A stretch of DNA of 64,000 nt from Phytophthora quininea. Its lineage: Eukaryota; Oomycota; Peronosporomycetes; Peronosporales; Peronosporaceae. Where the stretch lies: positions 1-64,000 of the forward strand of contig JAAVTG010000614.1 in NCBI GenBank assembly GCA_011947345.1, written 5' to 3'. The translations under genes and the position numbers were made by a program. Under the pieces are notes generated by a model. The model saw nothing but the letters and a program-made list of their open reading frames with translations, had not been told where the DNA came from and made no database searches. Within the stretch, counting starts at the first letter, position 1. Each line of letters opens with the position of its first letter. Of this stretch, positions 1-14,800 are shown piece by piece.

Positions 1-325
1 TACAATATCGTCCTGTTCGGAGGGAAGAACGGGATGTTCATTCTTCATCACTTTTAATTGATGTATATGCTCTCTTTCTTCTCTTCAGGCTTTCTCAAGA
101 GGCTTAATTTGTTCAACATTTGCTCTTGCTTTGTTCAACTCCCACATTCTGCGGGTTCACGCTGACTGTACATCATTATTCAGTGTCAATTTGTACGTAC
201 CTGATAGTTATTACTAAGTTGATGCAGATCACGTTGTGATACTCATAATTGATCTCCTCCACGCACGTTGTGATATGTAGATGATAATCATTATCACTTT
301 ACGGGTCCTTTCCGGTGAAAAAAGG
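1..325. other. AT-rich flank without recognised gene
   Basis: No coding region is supported. The stretch is moderately AT-rich. It contains two similar short segments beginning CACGTTGTGATA (near 231 and 264). It does not match the 1.5-kb units, so it may be the edge of the repeat region or another repeat not otherwise represented in the window. Confidence 0.5.
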
Positions 326-1320
326 TACACAAACTCACACTCTCCAACACTCACACACTACACACTCTACACACACACACTCTACTCTTACACACACTCT
401 ACATATACTCACACTACACACACTACACACACTCACACTCCACACACACACACTCACACTTTACACATACTCACACTCTACAACACTCACACTCTACTCT
501 TACACACACTCTACACATACTCACACACTACACACACTCACACTCCACACACACACACTCACACTTTACACATACTCACACTCTACAACACTCACACTCT
601 ACTCTTACACACACTCTACACATACTCACACACTACACACACTCACACTCCACACACACACACTCACACATACTCACACTCTATACATACTCATACTTTA
701 CACACTCACACTTTACACACACTCACACTCTACACACACTACACACTACACACACACTCACACTTCACACACACTCCACACACACACTCACACTCACACT
801 TTGCACATACACATCCTCACACTCTACACATACACATCCTCACCCTCTCACATACTCATACTTTACACACACTTATACTCTACAACAATCACACTCTATT
901 CACAATCACACTTTTTATACTTACTCTCTATTTACACTCACACATACTTACACTCACACATACTTACACTCACACTCCACATACACTTCTATTTACCACA
1001 AACATCCATACTCTACATACATTTATACACACAAACATCCATCATTTTTCTTCAATTTTTATTACTCACATTTTCTCTATTCCTTCCTCAACTCCATTTT
1101 TCTCTTCTCACACACTCTTATCTTACACACTCATACGTTACACTACACCCATTTATTCTCTACATACCCCTTCTTTAAACATTCCTATTTCACATACTCA
1201 TTCTTCTCTATACAATATCCACATATCTAATCTTACACACCTCCTACACTTACACGTATATACACTCTTACACTATTCTATACTATCCATACTCTTCACA
1301 TACTTCTTCTTCTTCTCATT
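326..1320. repeat. C/A-rich minisatellite block 1
   Basis: Degenerate short tandem repeats of the type CACACTCTACA / ACTCACACTTTAC fill the block. A longer period is visible in the first half, where the phrase of CACACA, CTCACACTTTACACATACTC and tract variants recurs about every 120 bp. The plus strand is almost free of G, so the minus strand is G/T-rich. Long open frames here translate only to Thr/His/Leu/Tyr/Ser low-complexity sequence and are not genes. The same kind of block recurs at 26276 and 28839 in the same orientation. Confidence 0.85.
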
Positions 1321-1500
1321 TTTCCACATTATCAACCAACTCTATTAAATCATTCCAATCACCTTTCCGATCAATCCCAATCCATCTCATTATACTCAAC
1401 TAATATCATTCTTTTCTTTTTTCTTTTTTCTTTTTTCTTTCACTCCCACTCTATCTTTCTCATTTACCTATCACCAAATCATACCATTTACACTTTCATT
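1321..1500. repeat. Pyrimidine-rich linker, copy 1
   Basis: A segment of about 180 bp joins the minisatellite to the first 1.5-kb unit. It carries CCAATC/CATCTCATTATA, a run of CTTTTTT-type tracts, and CACTCCCACTCTATC. Near-identical linkers follow the other two minisatellite blocks (27346-27510 and 29876-30035), which shows that minisatellite, linker and unit move together as one module. Confidence 0.75.
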
Positions 1501-2065
1501 TTACTCAAACCATATACTACGAACACGCAAACACGAACACATCCATACACAATAACACGCATTCTCTGCATACATTCCCACTCTACACACTCATATGCTA
1601 CACCGACTCCTACTCTACACAAGCGTACACTCACTCACCTTCATACGATTCCCAATAATAAATACCACTCTCGCACGCATAGCCATCCATGACCTGTTTC
1701 CACTACTTCTTATTGATCCTCGTTTCAGTAACTAGTCTACATACGTTTTTGTCGCTCCCATACACACATCTATATATGATACAACACGCTTATGCTACAC
1801 ATATTCTCCCTCGACAACAGACTTCCCACCCTCCAATGATACGCTGCATACACTCGCACTATACAAATATTCAAACATTCAAACCTACATACGCACATTC
1901 AGTTGCTACACATATTCCGACCTTACACACCATTTGTCTCATAGTCACAGACTCAAGGACGTACTTTCATTATGTTCTTCGTTGAGTCGTGCCTGCAAGT
2001 TCACCTTGCGTCGAAACATGTCTCTTCACTGTTTCGAATCCGTCGGGCGTACGATGCCTGCAATG

Positions 2066-2835
2066 GCGTCTGTGAACGCTCATTGGCCGATGCACCAGTT
2101 TCTGTCGCTGCAAACTATCACCATCTTCTTCCCCACATACGAAAACGTAGTCTCCCAAGTTCTCATCCCAAACGGGAGTAAGCGGCCGTAATGAACCTTA
2201 CTGATCGTTGACTGCTTGACAGGCCTGTCTCTACCACTTCGCCGTGTCACCATCGTGCTCCGAGTATACAACAACGTGATTCTCCAAGGTTTTAGTCGAA
2301 GCAGGTGTGTGCCACCGTAGATAACGTTGGTACTCGCTGAGTGGCTGATGGGGCTGTCTATGTCATCTCAGACAATCAACATCGTGTTCTCCACATATGA
2401 AAACGTCGTCTCCCACGTTGTCATCCCAATCCGGTAATTCCGGCCATAGCTGTCGTTCCCGATCGCTGATTGGGTGGTGGGCCTGTCTATGTCTTTTCAC
2501 ACTATCACCATCTTCTTCCCCGTATATGAAAGCGTCGTCCCCTACGTTTTCAGCCCAATCCGGTATGTACAGCCGCAGCAATCGTTCCCGATCGCTGACT
2601 CGATGATGGGCCTGTCTCTGTCACATCAGACTATCACCATCATGTTCTCCACATATGAAAACGTAGTCTTCCAAGTTTTCATCCCAACCAGTAGAGTACA
2701 GCCGTAGTTTTCGTTGCGGATCGCTGATTGGCGGATGCGCCTGTTTCTGCTCGCTCAGAGTATCACCATCCTGTTCGCCATACTGAAAACCCCAGTTACA
2801 CTTAGTTTCATTCTGCTGTGATCCGTATTACCGTC
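2066..2835. repeat. Six ~128-bp sub-repeats inside one unit (example: unit 1)
   Basis: Within unit 1 the phrase GATCGCTGATTGG followed by GATGGGCCTGTCT, ACTATCACCATC, TATGAAAACGT and AGTTTTCATCCCAA recurs with starts near 2077, 2204, 2332, 2461, 2590 and 2718, a spacing of 127-129 bp. The same six-copy structure is present in the other array units. The diverged unit at 27511 also has six copies and the one at 30036 has four. The unit is therefore a higher-order repeat built from a smaller monomer. Confidence 0.85.
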
Positions 2836-5800
2836 AGTATCGTCTGATAACCGAAAATAGTATATCGAGTAGTACTACTTTGGGCGCTAAAAAGCAGCGC
2901 GCTACAGGAATAAACAGCAGCACAAGCCCAAAATAGAGCCCATAACGCGACGTCATTTTAGTGCGATACATATGTAGCGCCGACCATATATATATAGACA
3001 CGTTCATTTGACTCAAACCATATACTACGAACACGCAAACACGAACACATCCATACACAATAACACGCATTCTCTGCATACATTCCCGCTCTACACACTC
3101 CTATACTACACCGACTCCTACTCTACACAAGCGTACACTCACTCACCTTCATACGATTTTCAATAACAAATACCACTCTCGCACGCATAGTCATCCATGA
3201 CCTGTTTCCACTACTTCTTATTGATCCTCGTTTCATTAACTAGTCTACATACCTTTTTGTCGCTCCCATACACACATCTATATATGATACAACACGCTTA
3301 TGCTACACATATTCTCCCTCGACAACAGACTTCCCACCCTCCAATGATACGCTGCATACACTCGCACTACACAAACATTCAAACATTCAAACCTACATAC
3401 GCATATTCAGTTGCTACACATATTCCGACCTTACACACCATTTGTCTCATAGTCACAGACTCAAGGACGTACTTTCATTATGTTCTTCGTTGAGTCGTGC
3501 CTGCAAGTTCACCTTGCGTCGAAACATGTCTCTTCACTGTTTCGAATCCGTCGGGCGTACGATGCCTGCAATGGCGTCTGTGAACGCTCATTGGCCGATG
3601 CACCAGTTTCTGTCGCTGCAAACTATCACCATCTTCTTCCCCACATACGAAAACGTAGTCTCCCAAGTTCTCATCCCAAACGGGAGTAAGCGGCCGTAAT
3701 GAACCTTACTGATCGTTGACTGCTTGACAGGCCTGTCTCTACCACTTCGCCGTGTCACCATCGTGCTCCGAGTATACAACAACGTGATTCTCCAAGGTTT
3801 TAGTCGAAGCAGGTGTGTGCCACCGTAGATAACGTTGGTACTCGCTGATTGGCTGATGGGCCTGTCTATGTCATCTCAGACAATCAACATCGTGTTCTCC
3901 ACACATGAAAACGTCGTCTCCCACGTTGTCATCCCAATCCGGTAATTCCGGCCATAGCTGTCGTTCCCGATCGCTGATTGGGTGGTGGGCCTGTCTATGT
4001 CTTTTCACACTATCACCATCTTCTTCCCCGTATATGAAAGCGTCGTCCCCTACGTTTTCAGCCCAATCCGGTATGTACAGCCGCAGCAATCGTTCCCGAT
4101 CGCTGACTCGATGATGGGCCTGTCTCTGTCACATCAGACTATCACCATCATGTTCTCCACATATGAAAACGTAGTCTTCCAAGTTTTCATCCCAACCAGT
4201 AGAGTACAGCCGTAGTTTTCGTTGCGGATCGCTGATTGGCGGATGCGCCTGTTTCTGCTCGCTCAGAGTATCACCATCCTGTTCGCCATACTGAAAACCC
4301 CAGTTACACTTAGTTTCATTCTGCTGTGATCCGTATTACCGTCAGTATCGTCTGATAACCGAAAATAGTATATCGAGTAGTACTACTTTGGGCGCTAAAA
4401 AGCAGCGCGCTACAGGAATAAACAGCAGCACAAGCCCAAAATAGAGCCCATAACGCGACGTCATTTTAGTGCGATACATATGTAGCGCCGACCATATATA
4501 TATAGACACGTTCATTTGACTCAAACCATATACTACGAACACGCAAACACGAACACATCCATACACAATAACACGCATTCTCTGCATACATTCCCGCTCT
4601 ACACACTCCTATACTACACCGACTCCTACTCTACACAAGCGTACACTCACTCACCTTCATACGATTTTCAATAACAAATACCACTCTCGCACGCATAGTC
4701 ATCCATGACCTGTTTCACTACTTCTTATTGATCCTCGTTTCATTAACTAGTCTACATACCTTTTTGTCGCTCCCATACACACATCTATATATGATACAAC
4801 ACGCTTATGCTACACATATTCTCCCTCGACAACAGACTTCCCACCCTCCAATGATACGCTGCATACACTCGCACTACACAAACATTCAAACATTCAAACC
4901 TACATACGCATATTCAGTTGCTACACATATTCCGACCTTACACACCATTTGTCTCATAGTCACAGACTCAAGGACGTACTTTCATTATGTTCTTCGTTGA
5001 GTCGTGCCTGCAAGTTCACCTTGCGTCGAAACATGTCTCTTCACTGTTTCGAATCCGTCGGGCGTACGATGCCTGCAATGGCGTCTGTGAACGCTCATTG
5101 GCCGATGCACCAGTTTCTGTCGCTGCAAACTATCACCATCTTCTTCCCCACATACGAAAACGTAGTCTCCCAAGTTCTCATCCCAAACGGGAGTAAGCGG
5201 CCGTAATGAACCTTACTGATCGTTGACTGCTTGACAGGCCTGTCTCTACCACTTCGCCGTGTCACCATCGTGCTCCGAGTATACAACAACGTGATTCTCC
5301 AAGGTTTTAGTCGAAGCAGGTGTGTGCCACCGTAGATAACGTTGCTACTCGCTGAGTGGCTGATGGGGCTGTCTATGTCATCTCAGACAATCAACATCGT
5401 GTTCTCCACACATGAAAACGTCGTCTCCCACGTTGTCATCCCAATCCGGTAATTCCGGCCATAGCTGTCGTTCCCGATCGCTGATTGGGTGGTGGGCCTG
5501 TCTATGTCTTTTCACACTATCACCATCTTCTTCCCCGTATATGAAAGCGTCGTCCCCTACGTTTTCAGCCCAATCCGGTATGTACAGCCGCAGCAATCGT
5601 TCCCGATCGCTGACTCGATGATGGGCCTGTCTCTGTCACATCAGACTATCACCATCATGTTCTCCACATATGAAAACGTAGTCTTCCAAGTTTTCATCCC
5701 AACCAGTAGAGTACAGCCGTAGTTTTCGTTGCGGATCGCTGATTGGCGGATGCGCCTGTTTCTGCTCGCTCAGAGTATCACCATCCTGTTCGCCATACTG

Positions 5801-8800
5801 AAAACCCCAGTTACACTTAGTTTCATTCTGCTGTGATCCGTATTACCGTCAGTATCGTCTGATAACCGAAAATAGTATATCGAGTAGTACTACTTTGGGC
5901 GCTAAAAAGCAGCGCGCTACAGGAATAAACAGCAGCACAAGCCCAAAATAGAGCCCATAACGCGACGTCATTTAGTGCGATACATATGTAGCGCCGACCA
6001 TATATATATAGACACGTTCATTTGACTCAAACCATATACTACGAACACGCAAACACGAACACATCCATACACAATAACACGCATTCTCTGCATACATTCC
6101 CGCTCTACACACTCCTATACTACACCGACTCCTACTCTACACAAGCGTACACTCACTCACCTTCATACGATTTTCAATAACAAATACCACTCTCGCACGC
6201 ATAGTCATCCATGACCTGTTTGCACTACTTCTTATTGATCATCGTTTCGTTAACTAGTCTACATACCTTTTGTCGCTCCCATACACACATCTATATATGA
6301 TACAACACGCTTATGCTACACATATTCTCCCTCGACAACAGACTTCCCACCCTCCAATGATACGCTGCATACACTCGCACTACACAAACATTCAAACATT
6401 CAAACCTACATACGCATATTCAGTTGCTACACATATTCCGACCTTACACACCATTTGTCTCATAGTCACAGACTCAAGGACGTACTTTCATTATGTTCTT
6501 CGTTGAGTCGTGCCTGCAAGTTCACCTTGCGTCGAAACATGTCTCTTCACTGTTTCGAATCCGTCGGGCGTACGATGCCTGCAATGGCGTCTGTGAACGC
6601 TCATTGGCCGATGCACCAGTTTCTGTCGCTGCAAACTATCACCATCTTCTTCCCCACATACGAAAACGTAGTCTCCCAAGTTCTCATCCCAAACGGGAGT
6701 AAGCGGCCGTAATGAACCTTACTGATCGTTGACTGCTTGACAGGCCTGTCTCTACCACTTCGCCGTGTCACCATCGTGCTCCGAGTATACAACAACGTGA
6801 TTCTCCAAGGTTTTAGTCGAAGCAGGTGTGTGCCACCGTAGATAACGTTGCTACTCGCTGATTGGCTGATGGGCCTGTCTATGTCATCTCAGACAATCAA
6901 CATCGTGTTCTCCACACATGAAAACGTCGTCTCCCACGTTGTCATCCCAATCCGGTAATTCCGGCCATAGCTGTCGTTCCCGATCGCTGATTGGGTGGTG
7001 GGCCTGTCTATGTCTTTTCACACTATCACCATCTTCTTCCCCGTATATGAAAGCGTCGTCCCCTACGTTTTCAGCCCAATCCGGTATGTACAGCCGCAGC
7101 AATCGTTCCCGATCGCTGACTCGATGATGGGCCTGTCTCTGTCACATCAGACTATCACCATCATGTTCTCCACATATGAAAACGTAGTCTTCCAAGTTTT
7201 CATCCCAACCAGTAGAGTACAGCCGTAGTTTTCGTTGCGGATCGCTGATTGGCGGATGCGCCTGTTTCTGCTCGCTCAGAGTATCACCATCCTGTTCGCC
7301 ATACTGAAAACCCCAGTTACACTTAGTTTCATTCTGCTGTGATCCGTATTACCGTCAGTATCGTCTGATAACCGAAAATAGTATATCGAGTAGTACTACT
7401 TTGGGCGCTAAAAAGCAGCGCGCTACAGGAATAAACAGCAGCACAAGCCCAAAATAGAGCCCATAACGCGACGTCATTTTAGTGCGATACATATGTAGCG
7501 CCGACCATATATATATAGACACGTTCATTTGACTCAAACCATATACTACGAACACGCAAACACGAACACATCCATACACAATAACACGCATTCTCTGCAT
7601 ACATTCCCGCTCTACACACTCCTATACTACACCGACTCCTACTCTACACAAGCGTACACTCACTCACCTTCATACGATTTTCAATAACAAATACCACTCT
7701 CGCACGCATAGTCATCCATGACCTGTTTCCACTACTTCTTATTGATCCTCGTTTCATTAACTAGTCTACATACCTTTTGTCGCTCCCATACACACATCTA
7801 TATATGATACAACACGCTTATGCTACACATATTCTCCCTCGACAACAGACTTCCCACCCTCCAATGATACGCTGCATACACTCGCACTACACAAACATTC
7901 AAACATTCAAACCTACATACGCATATTCAGTTGCTACACATATTCCGACCTTACACACCATTTGTCTCGTAGTCACAGACTCAAGGACGTACTTTCATTA
8001 TGTTCTTCGTTGAGTCGTGCCTGCAAGTTCACCTTGCGTCGAAACATGTCTCTTCACTGTTTCGAATCCGTCGGGCGTACGATGCCTGCAATGGCGTCTG
8101 TGAACGCTCATTGGCCGATGCACCAGTTTCTGTCGCTGCAAACTATCACCATCTTCTTCCCCACATACGAAAACGTAGTCTCCCAAGTTCTCATCCCAAA
8201 CGGGAGTAAGCGGCCGTAATGAACCTTACTGATCGTTGACTGCTTGACAGGCCTGTCTCTACCACTTCGCCGTGTCACCATCGTGCTCCGAGTATACAAC
8301 AACGTGATTCTCCAAGGTTTTAGTCGAAGCAGGTGTGTGCCACCGTAGATAACGTTGCTACTCGCTGATTGGCTGATGGGGCTGTCTATGTCATCTCAGA
8401 CAATCAACATCGTGTTCTCCACACATGAAAACGTCGTCTCCCACGTTGTCATCCCAATCCGGTAATTCCGGCCATAGCTGTCGTTCCCGATCGCTGATTG
8501 GGTGGTGGGCCTGTCTATGTCTTTTCACACTATCACCATCTTCTTCCCCGTATATGAAAGCGTCGTCCCCTACGTTTTCAGCCCAATCCGGTATGTACAG
8601 CCGCAGCAATCGTTCCCGATCGCTGACTCGATGATGGGCCTGTCTCTGTCACATCAGACTATCACCATCATGTTCTCCACATATGAAAACGTAGTCTTCC
8701 AAGTTTTCATCCCAACCAGTAGAGTACAGCCGTAGTTTTCGTTGCGGATCGCTGATTGGCGGATGCGCCTGTTTCTGCTCGCTCAGAGTATCACCATCCT

Positions 8801-11800
8801 GTTCGCCATACTGAAAACCCCAGTTACACTTAGTTTCATTCTGCTGTGATCCGTATTACCGTCAGTATCGTCTGATAACCGAAAATAGTATATCGAGTAG
8901 TACTACTTTGGGCGCTAAAAAGCAGCGCGCTACAGGAATAAACAGCAGCACAAGCCCAAAATAGAGCCCATAACGCGACGTCATTTTAGTGCGATACATA
9001 TGTAGCGCCGACCATATATATATAGACACGTTCATTTGACTCAAACCATATACTACGAACACGCAAACACGAACACATCCATACACAATAACACGCATTC
9101 TCTGCATACATTCCCGCTCTACACACTCCTATACTACACCGACTCCTACTCTACACAAGCGTACACTCACTCACCTTCATACGATTTTCAATAACAAATA
9201 CCACTCTCGCACGCATAGTCATCCATGACCTGTTTGCACTACTTCTTATTGATCATCGTTTCGTTAACTAGTCTACATACCTTTTGTCGCTCCCATACAC
9301 ACATCTATATATGATACAACACGCTTATGCTACACATATTCTCCCTCGACAACAGACTTCCCACCCTCCAATGATACGCTGCATACACTCGCACTACACA
9401 AACATTCAAACATTCAAACCTACATACGCATATTCAGTTGCTACACATATTCCGACCTTACACACCATTTGTCTCATAGTCACAGACTCAAGGACGTACT
9501 TTCATTATGTTCTTCGTTGAGTCGTGCCTGCAAGTTCACCTTGCGTCGAAACATGTCTCTTCACTGTTTCGAATCCGTCGGGCGTACGATGCCTGCAATG
9601 GCGTCTGTGAACGCTCATTGGCCGATGCACCAGTTTCTGTCGCTGCAAACTATCACCATCTTCTTCCCCACATACGAAAACGTAGTCTCCCAAGTTCTCA
9701 TCCCAAACGGGAGTAAGCGGCCGTAATGAACCTTACTGATCGTTGACTGCTTGACAGGCCTGTCTCTACCACTTCGCCGTGTCACCATCGTGCTCCGAGT
9801 ATACAACAACGTGATTCTCCAAGGTTTTAGTCGAAGCAGGTGTGTGCCACCGTAGATAACGTTGCTACTCGCTGAGTGGCTGATGGGGCTGTCTATGTCA
9901 TCTCAGACAATCAACATCGTGTTCTCCACACATGAAAACGTCGTCTCCCACGTTGTCATCCCAATCCGGTAATTCCGGCCATAGCTGTCGTTCCCGATCG
10001 CTGATTGGGTGGTGGGCCTGTCTATGTCTTTTCACACTATCACCATCTTCTTCCCCGTATATGAAAGCGTCGTCCCCTACGTTTTCAGCCCAATCCGGTA
10101 TGTACAGCCGCAGCAATCGTTCCCGATCGCTGACTCGATGATGGGCCTGTCTCTGTCACATCAGACTATCACCATCATGTTCTCCACATATGAAAACGTA
10201 GTCTTCCAAGTTTTCATCCCAACCAGTAGAGTACAGCCGTAGTTTTCGTTGCGGATCGCTGATTGGCGGATGCGCCTGTTTCTGCTCGCTCAGAGTATCA
10301 CCATCCTGTTCGCCATACTGAAAACCCCAGTTACACTTAGTTTCATTCTGCTGTGATCCGTATTACCGTCAGTATCGTCTGATAACCGAAAATAGTATAT
10401 CGAGTAGTACTACTTTGGGCGCTAAAAAGCAGCGCGCTACAGGAATAAACAGCAGCACAAGCCCAAAATAGAGCCCATAACGCGACGTCATTTTAGTGCG
10501 ATACATATGTAGCGCCGACCATATATATATAGACACGTTCATTTGACTCAAACCATATACTACGAACACGCAAACACGAACACATCCATACACAATAACA
10601 CGCATTCTCTGCATACATTCCCGCTCTACACACTCCTATACTACACCGACTCCTACTCTACACAAGCGTACACTCACTCACCTTCATACGATTTTCAATA
10701 ACAAATACCACTCTCGCACGCATAGTCATCCATGACCTGTTTGCACTACTTCTTATTGATCATCGTTTCGTTAACTAGTCTACATACCTTTTGTCGCTCC
10801 CATACACACATCTATATATGATACAACACGCTTATGCTACACATATTCTCCCTCGACAACAGACTTCCCACCCTCCAATGATACGCTGCATACACTCGCA
10901 CTACACAAACATTCAAACATTCAAACCTACATACGCATATTCAGTTGCTACACATATTCCGACCTTACACACCATTTGTCTCATAGTCACAGACTCAAGG
11001 ACGTACTTTCATTATGTTCTTCGTTGAGTCGTGCCTGCAAGTTCACCTTGCGTCGAAACATGTCTCTTCACTGTTTCGAATCCGTCGGGCGTACGATGCC
11101 TGCAATGGCGTCTGTGAACGCTCATTGGCCGATGCACCAGTTTCTGTCGCTGCAAACTATCACCATCTTCTTCCCCACATACGAAAACGTAGTCTCCCAA
11201 GTTCTCATCCCAAACGGGAGTAAGCGGCCGTAATGAACCTTACTGATCGTTGACTGCTTGACAGGCCTGTCTCTACCACTTCGCCGTGTCACCATCGTGC
11301 TCCGAGTATACAACAACGTGATTCTCCAAGGTTTTAGTCGAAGCAGGTGTGTGCCACCGTAGATAACGTTGCTACTCGCTGAGTGGCTGATGGGGCTGTC
11401 TATGTCATCTCAGACAATCAACATCGTGTTCTCCACATGAAAACGTCGTCTCCCACGTTGTCATCCCAATCCGGTAATTCCGGCCATAGCTGTCGTTCCC
11501 GATCGCTGATTGGGTGGTGGGCCTGTCTATGTCTTTTCACACTATCACCATCTTCTTCCCCGTATATGAAAGCGTCGTCCCCTACGTTTTCAGCCCAATC
11601 CGGTATGTACAGCCGCAGCAATCGTTCCCGATCGCTGACTCGATGATGGGCCTGTCTCTGTCACATCAGACTATCACCATCATGTTCTCCACATATGAAA
11701 ACGTAGTCTTCCAAGTTTTCATCCCAACCAGTAGAGTACAGCCGTAGTTTTCGTTGCGGATCGCTGATTGGCGGATGCGCCTGTTTCTGCTCGCTCAGAG

Positions 11801-14800
11801 TATCACCATCCTGTTCGCCATACTGAAAACCCCAGTTACACTTAGTTTCATTCTGCTGTGATCCGTATTACCGTCAGTATCGTCTGATAACCGAAAATAG
11901 TATATCGAGTAGTACTACTTTGGGCGCTAAAAAGCAGCGCGCTACAGGAATAAACAGCAGCACAAGCCCAAAATAGAGCCCATAACGCGACGTCATTTTA
12001 GTGCGATACATATGTAGCGCCGACCATATATATATAGACACGTTCATTTGACTCAAACCATATACTACGAACACGCAAACACGAACACATCCATACACAA
12101 TAACACGCATTCTCTGCATACATTCCCGCTCTACACACTCCTATACTACACCGACTCCTACTCTACACAAGCGTACACTCACTCACCTTCATACGATTTT
12201 CAATAACAAATACCACTCTCGCACGCATAGTCATCCATGACCTGTTTGCACTACTTCTTATTGATCATCGTTTCGTTAACTAGTCTACATACCTTTTTGT
12301 CGCTCCCATACACACATCTATATATGATACAACACGCTTATGCTACACATATTCTCCCTCGACAACAGACTTCCCACCCTCCAATGATACGCTGCATACA
12401 CTCGCACTACACAAACATTCAAACATTCAAACCTACATACGCATATTCAGTTGCTACACATATTCCGACCTTACACACCATTTGTCTCGTAGTCACAGAC
12501 TCAAGGACGTACTTTCATTATGTTCTTCGTTGAGTCGTGCCTGCAAGTTCACCTTGCGTCGAAACATGTCTCTTCACTGTTTCGAATCCGTCGGGCGTAC
12601 GATGCCTGCAATGGCGTCTGTGAACGCTCATTGGCCGATGCACCAGTTTCTGTCGCTGCAAACTATCACCATCTTCTTCCCCACATACGAAAACGTAGTC
12701 TCCCAAGTTCTCATCCCAAACGGGAGTAAGCGGCCGTAATGAACCTTACTGATCGTTGACTGCTTGACAGGCCTGTCTCTACCACTTCGCCGTGTCACCA
12801 TCGTGCTCCGAGTATACAACAACGTGATTCTCCAAGGTTTTAGTCGAAGCAGGTGTGTGCCACCGTAGATAACGTTGGTACTCGCTGAGTGGCTGATGGG
12901 GCTGTCTATGTCATCTCAGACAATCAACATCGTGTTCTCCACATATGAAAACGTCGTCTCCCACGTTGTCATCCCAATCCGGTAATTCCGGCCATAGCTG
13001 TCGTTCCCGATCGCTGATTGGGTGGTGGGCCTGTCTATGTCTTTTCACACTATCACCATCTTCTTCCCCGTATATGAAAGCGTCGTCCCCTACGTTTTCA
13101 GCCCAATCCGGTATGTACAGCCGCAGCAATCGTTCCCGATCGCTGACTCGATGATGGGCCTGTCTCTGTCACATCAGACTATCACCATCATGTTCTCCAC
13201 ATATGAAAACGTAGTCTTCCAAGTTTTCATCCCAACCAGTAGAGTACAGCCGTAGTTTTCGTTGCGGATCGCTGATTGGCGGATGCGCCTGTTTCTGCTC
13301 GCTCAGAGTATCACCATCCTGTTCGCCATACTGAAAACCCCAGTTACACTTAGTTTCATTCTGCTGTGATCCGTATTACCGTCAGTATCGTCTGATAACC
13401 GAAAATAGTATATCGAGTAGTACTACTTTGGGCGCTAAAAAGCAGCGCGCTACAGGAATAAACAGCAGCACAAGCCCAAAATAGAGCCCATAACGCGACG
13501 TCATTTTAGTGCGATACATATGTAGCGCCGACCATATATATATAGACACGTTCATTTGACTCAAACCATATACTACGAACACGCAAACACGAACACATCC
13601 ATACACAATAACACGCATTCTCTGCATACATTCCCGCTCTACACACTCCTATACTACACCGACTCCTACTCTACACAAGCGTACACTCACTCACCTTCAT
13701 ACGATTTTCAATAACAAATACCACTCTCGCACGCATAGTCATCCATGACCTGTTTGCACTACTTCTTATTGATCATCGTTTCGTTAACTAGTCTACATAC
13801 CTTTTTGTCGCTCCCATACACACATCTATATATGATACAACACGCTTATGCTACACATATTCTCCCTCGACAACAGACTTCCCACCCTCCAATGATACGC
13901 TGCATACACTCGCACTACACAAACATTCAAACATTCAAACCTACATACGCATATTCAGTTGCTACACATATTCCGACCTTACACACCATTTGTCTCGTAG
14001 TCACAGACTCAAGGACGTACTTTCATTATGTTCTTCGTTGAGTCGTGCCTGCAAGTTCACCTTGCGTCGAAACATGTCTCTTCACTGTTTCGAATCCGTC
14101 GGGCGTACGATGCCTGCAATGGCGTCTGTGAACGCTCATTGGCCGATGCACCAGTTTCTGTCGCTGCAAACTATCACCATCTTCTTCCCCACATACGAAA
14201 ACGTAGTCTCCCAAGTTCTCATCCCAAACGGGAGTAAGCGGCCGTAATGAACCTTACTGATCGTTGACTGCTTGACAGGCCTGTCTCTACCACTTCGCCG
14301 TGTCACCATCGTGCTCCGAGTATACAACAACGTGATTCTCAAGGTTTTAGTCGAAGCAGGTGTGTGCCACCGTAGATAACGTTGGTACTCGCTGAGTGGC
14401 TGATGGGGCTGTCTATGTCATCTCAGACAATCAACATCGTGTTCTCCACATATGAAAACGTCGTCTCCCACGTTGTCATCCCAATCCGGTAATTCCGGCC
14501 ATAGCTGTCGTTCCCGATCGCTGATTGGGTGGTGGGCCTGTCTATGTCTTTTCACACTATCACCATCTTCTTCCCCGTATATGAAAGCGTCGTCCCCTAC
14601 GTTTTCAGCCCAATCCGGTATGTACAGCCGCAGCAATCGTTCCTGATCGCTGACTCGATGATGGGCCTGTCTCTGTCACATCAGACTATCACCATCATGT
14701 TCTCCACATATGAAAACGTAGTCTTCCAAGTTTTCATCCCAACCAGTAGAGTACAGCCGTAGTTTTCGTTGCGGATCGCTGATTGGCGGATGCGCCTGTT

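Noticed and set aside
281..1348. Long open frame (355 codons) over minisatellite block 1
   Set aside because: Thr/His/Leu/Tyr/Ser low complexity caused by G-free repeats, open in more than one frame at once. The same holds for 28825-29943.
1934..2191. Short frames repeated in every 1.5-kb unit on both strands
   Set aside because: They recur because the DNA is repeated. The 128-bp sub-repeat period breaks frame, variants do not respect codons, and no domain is visible.
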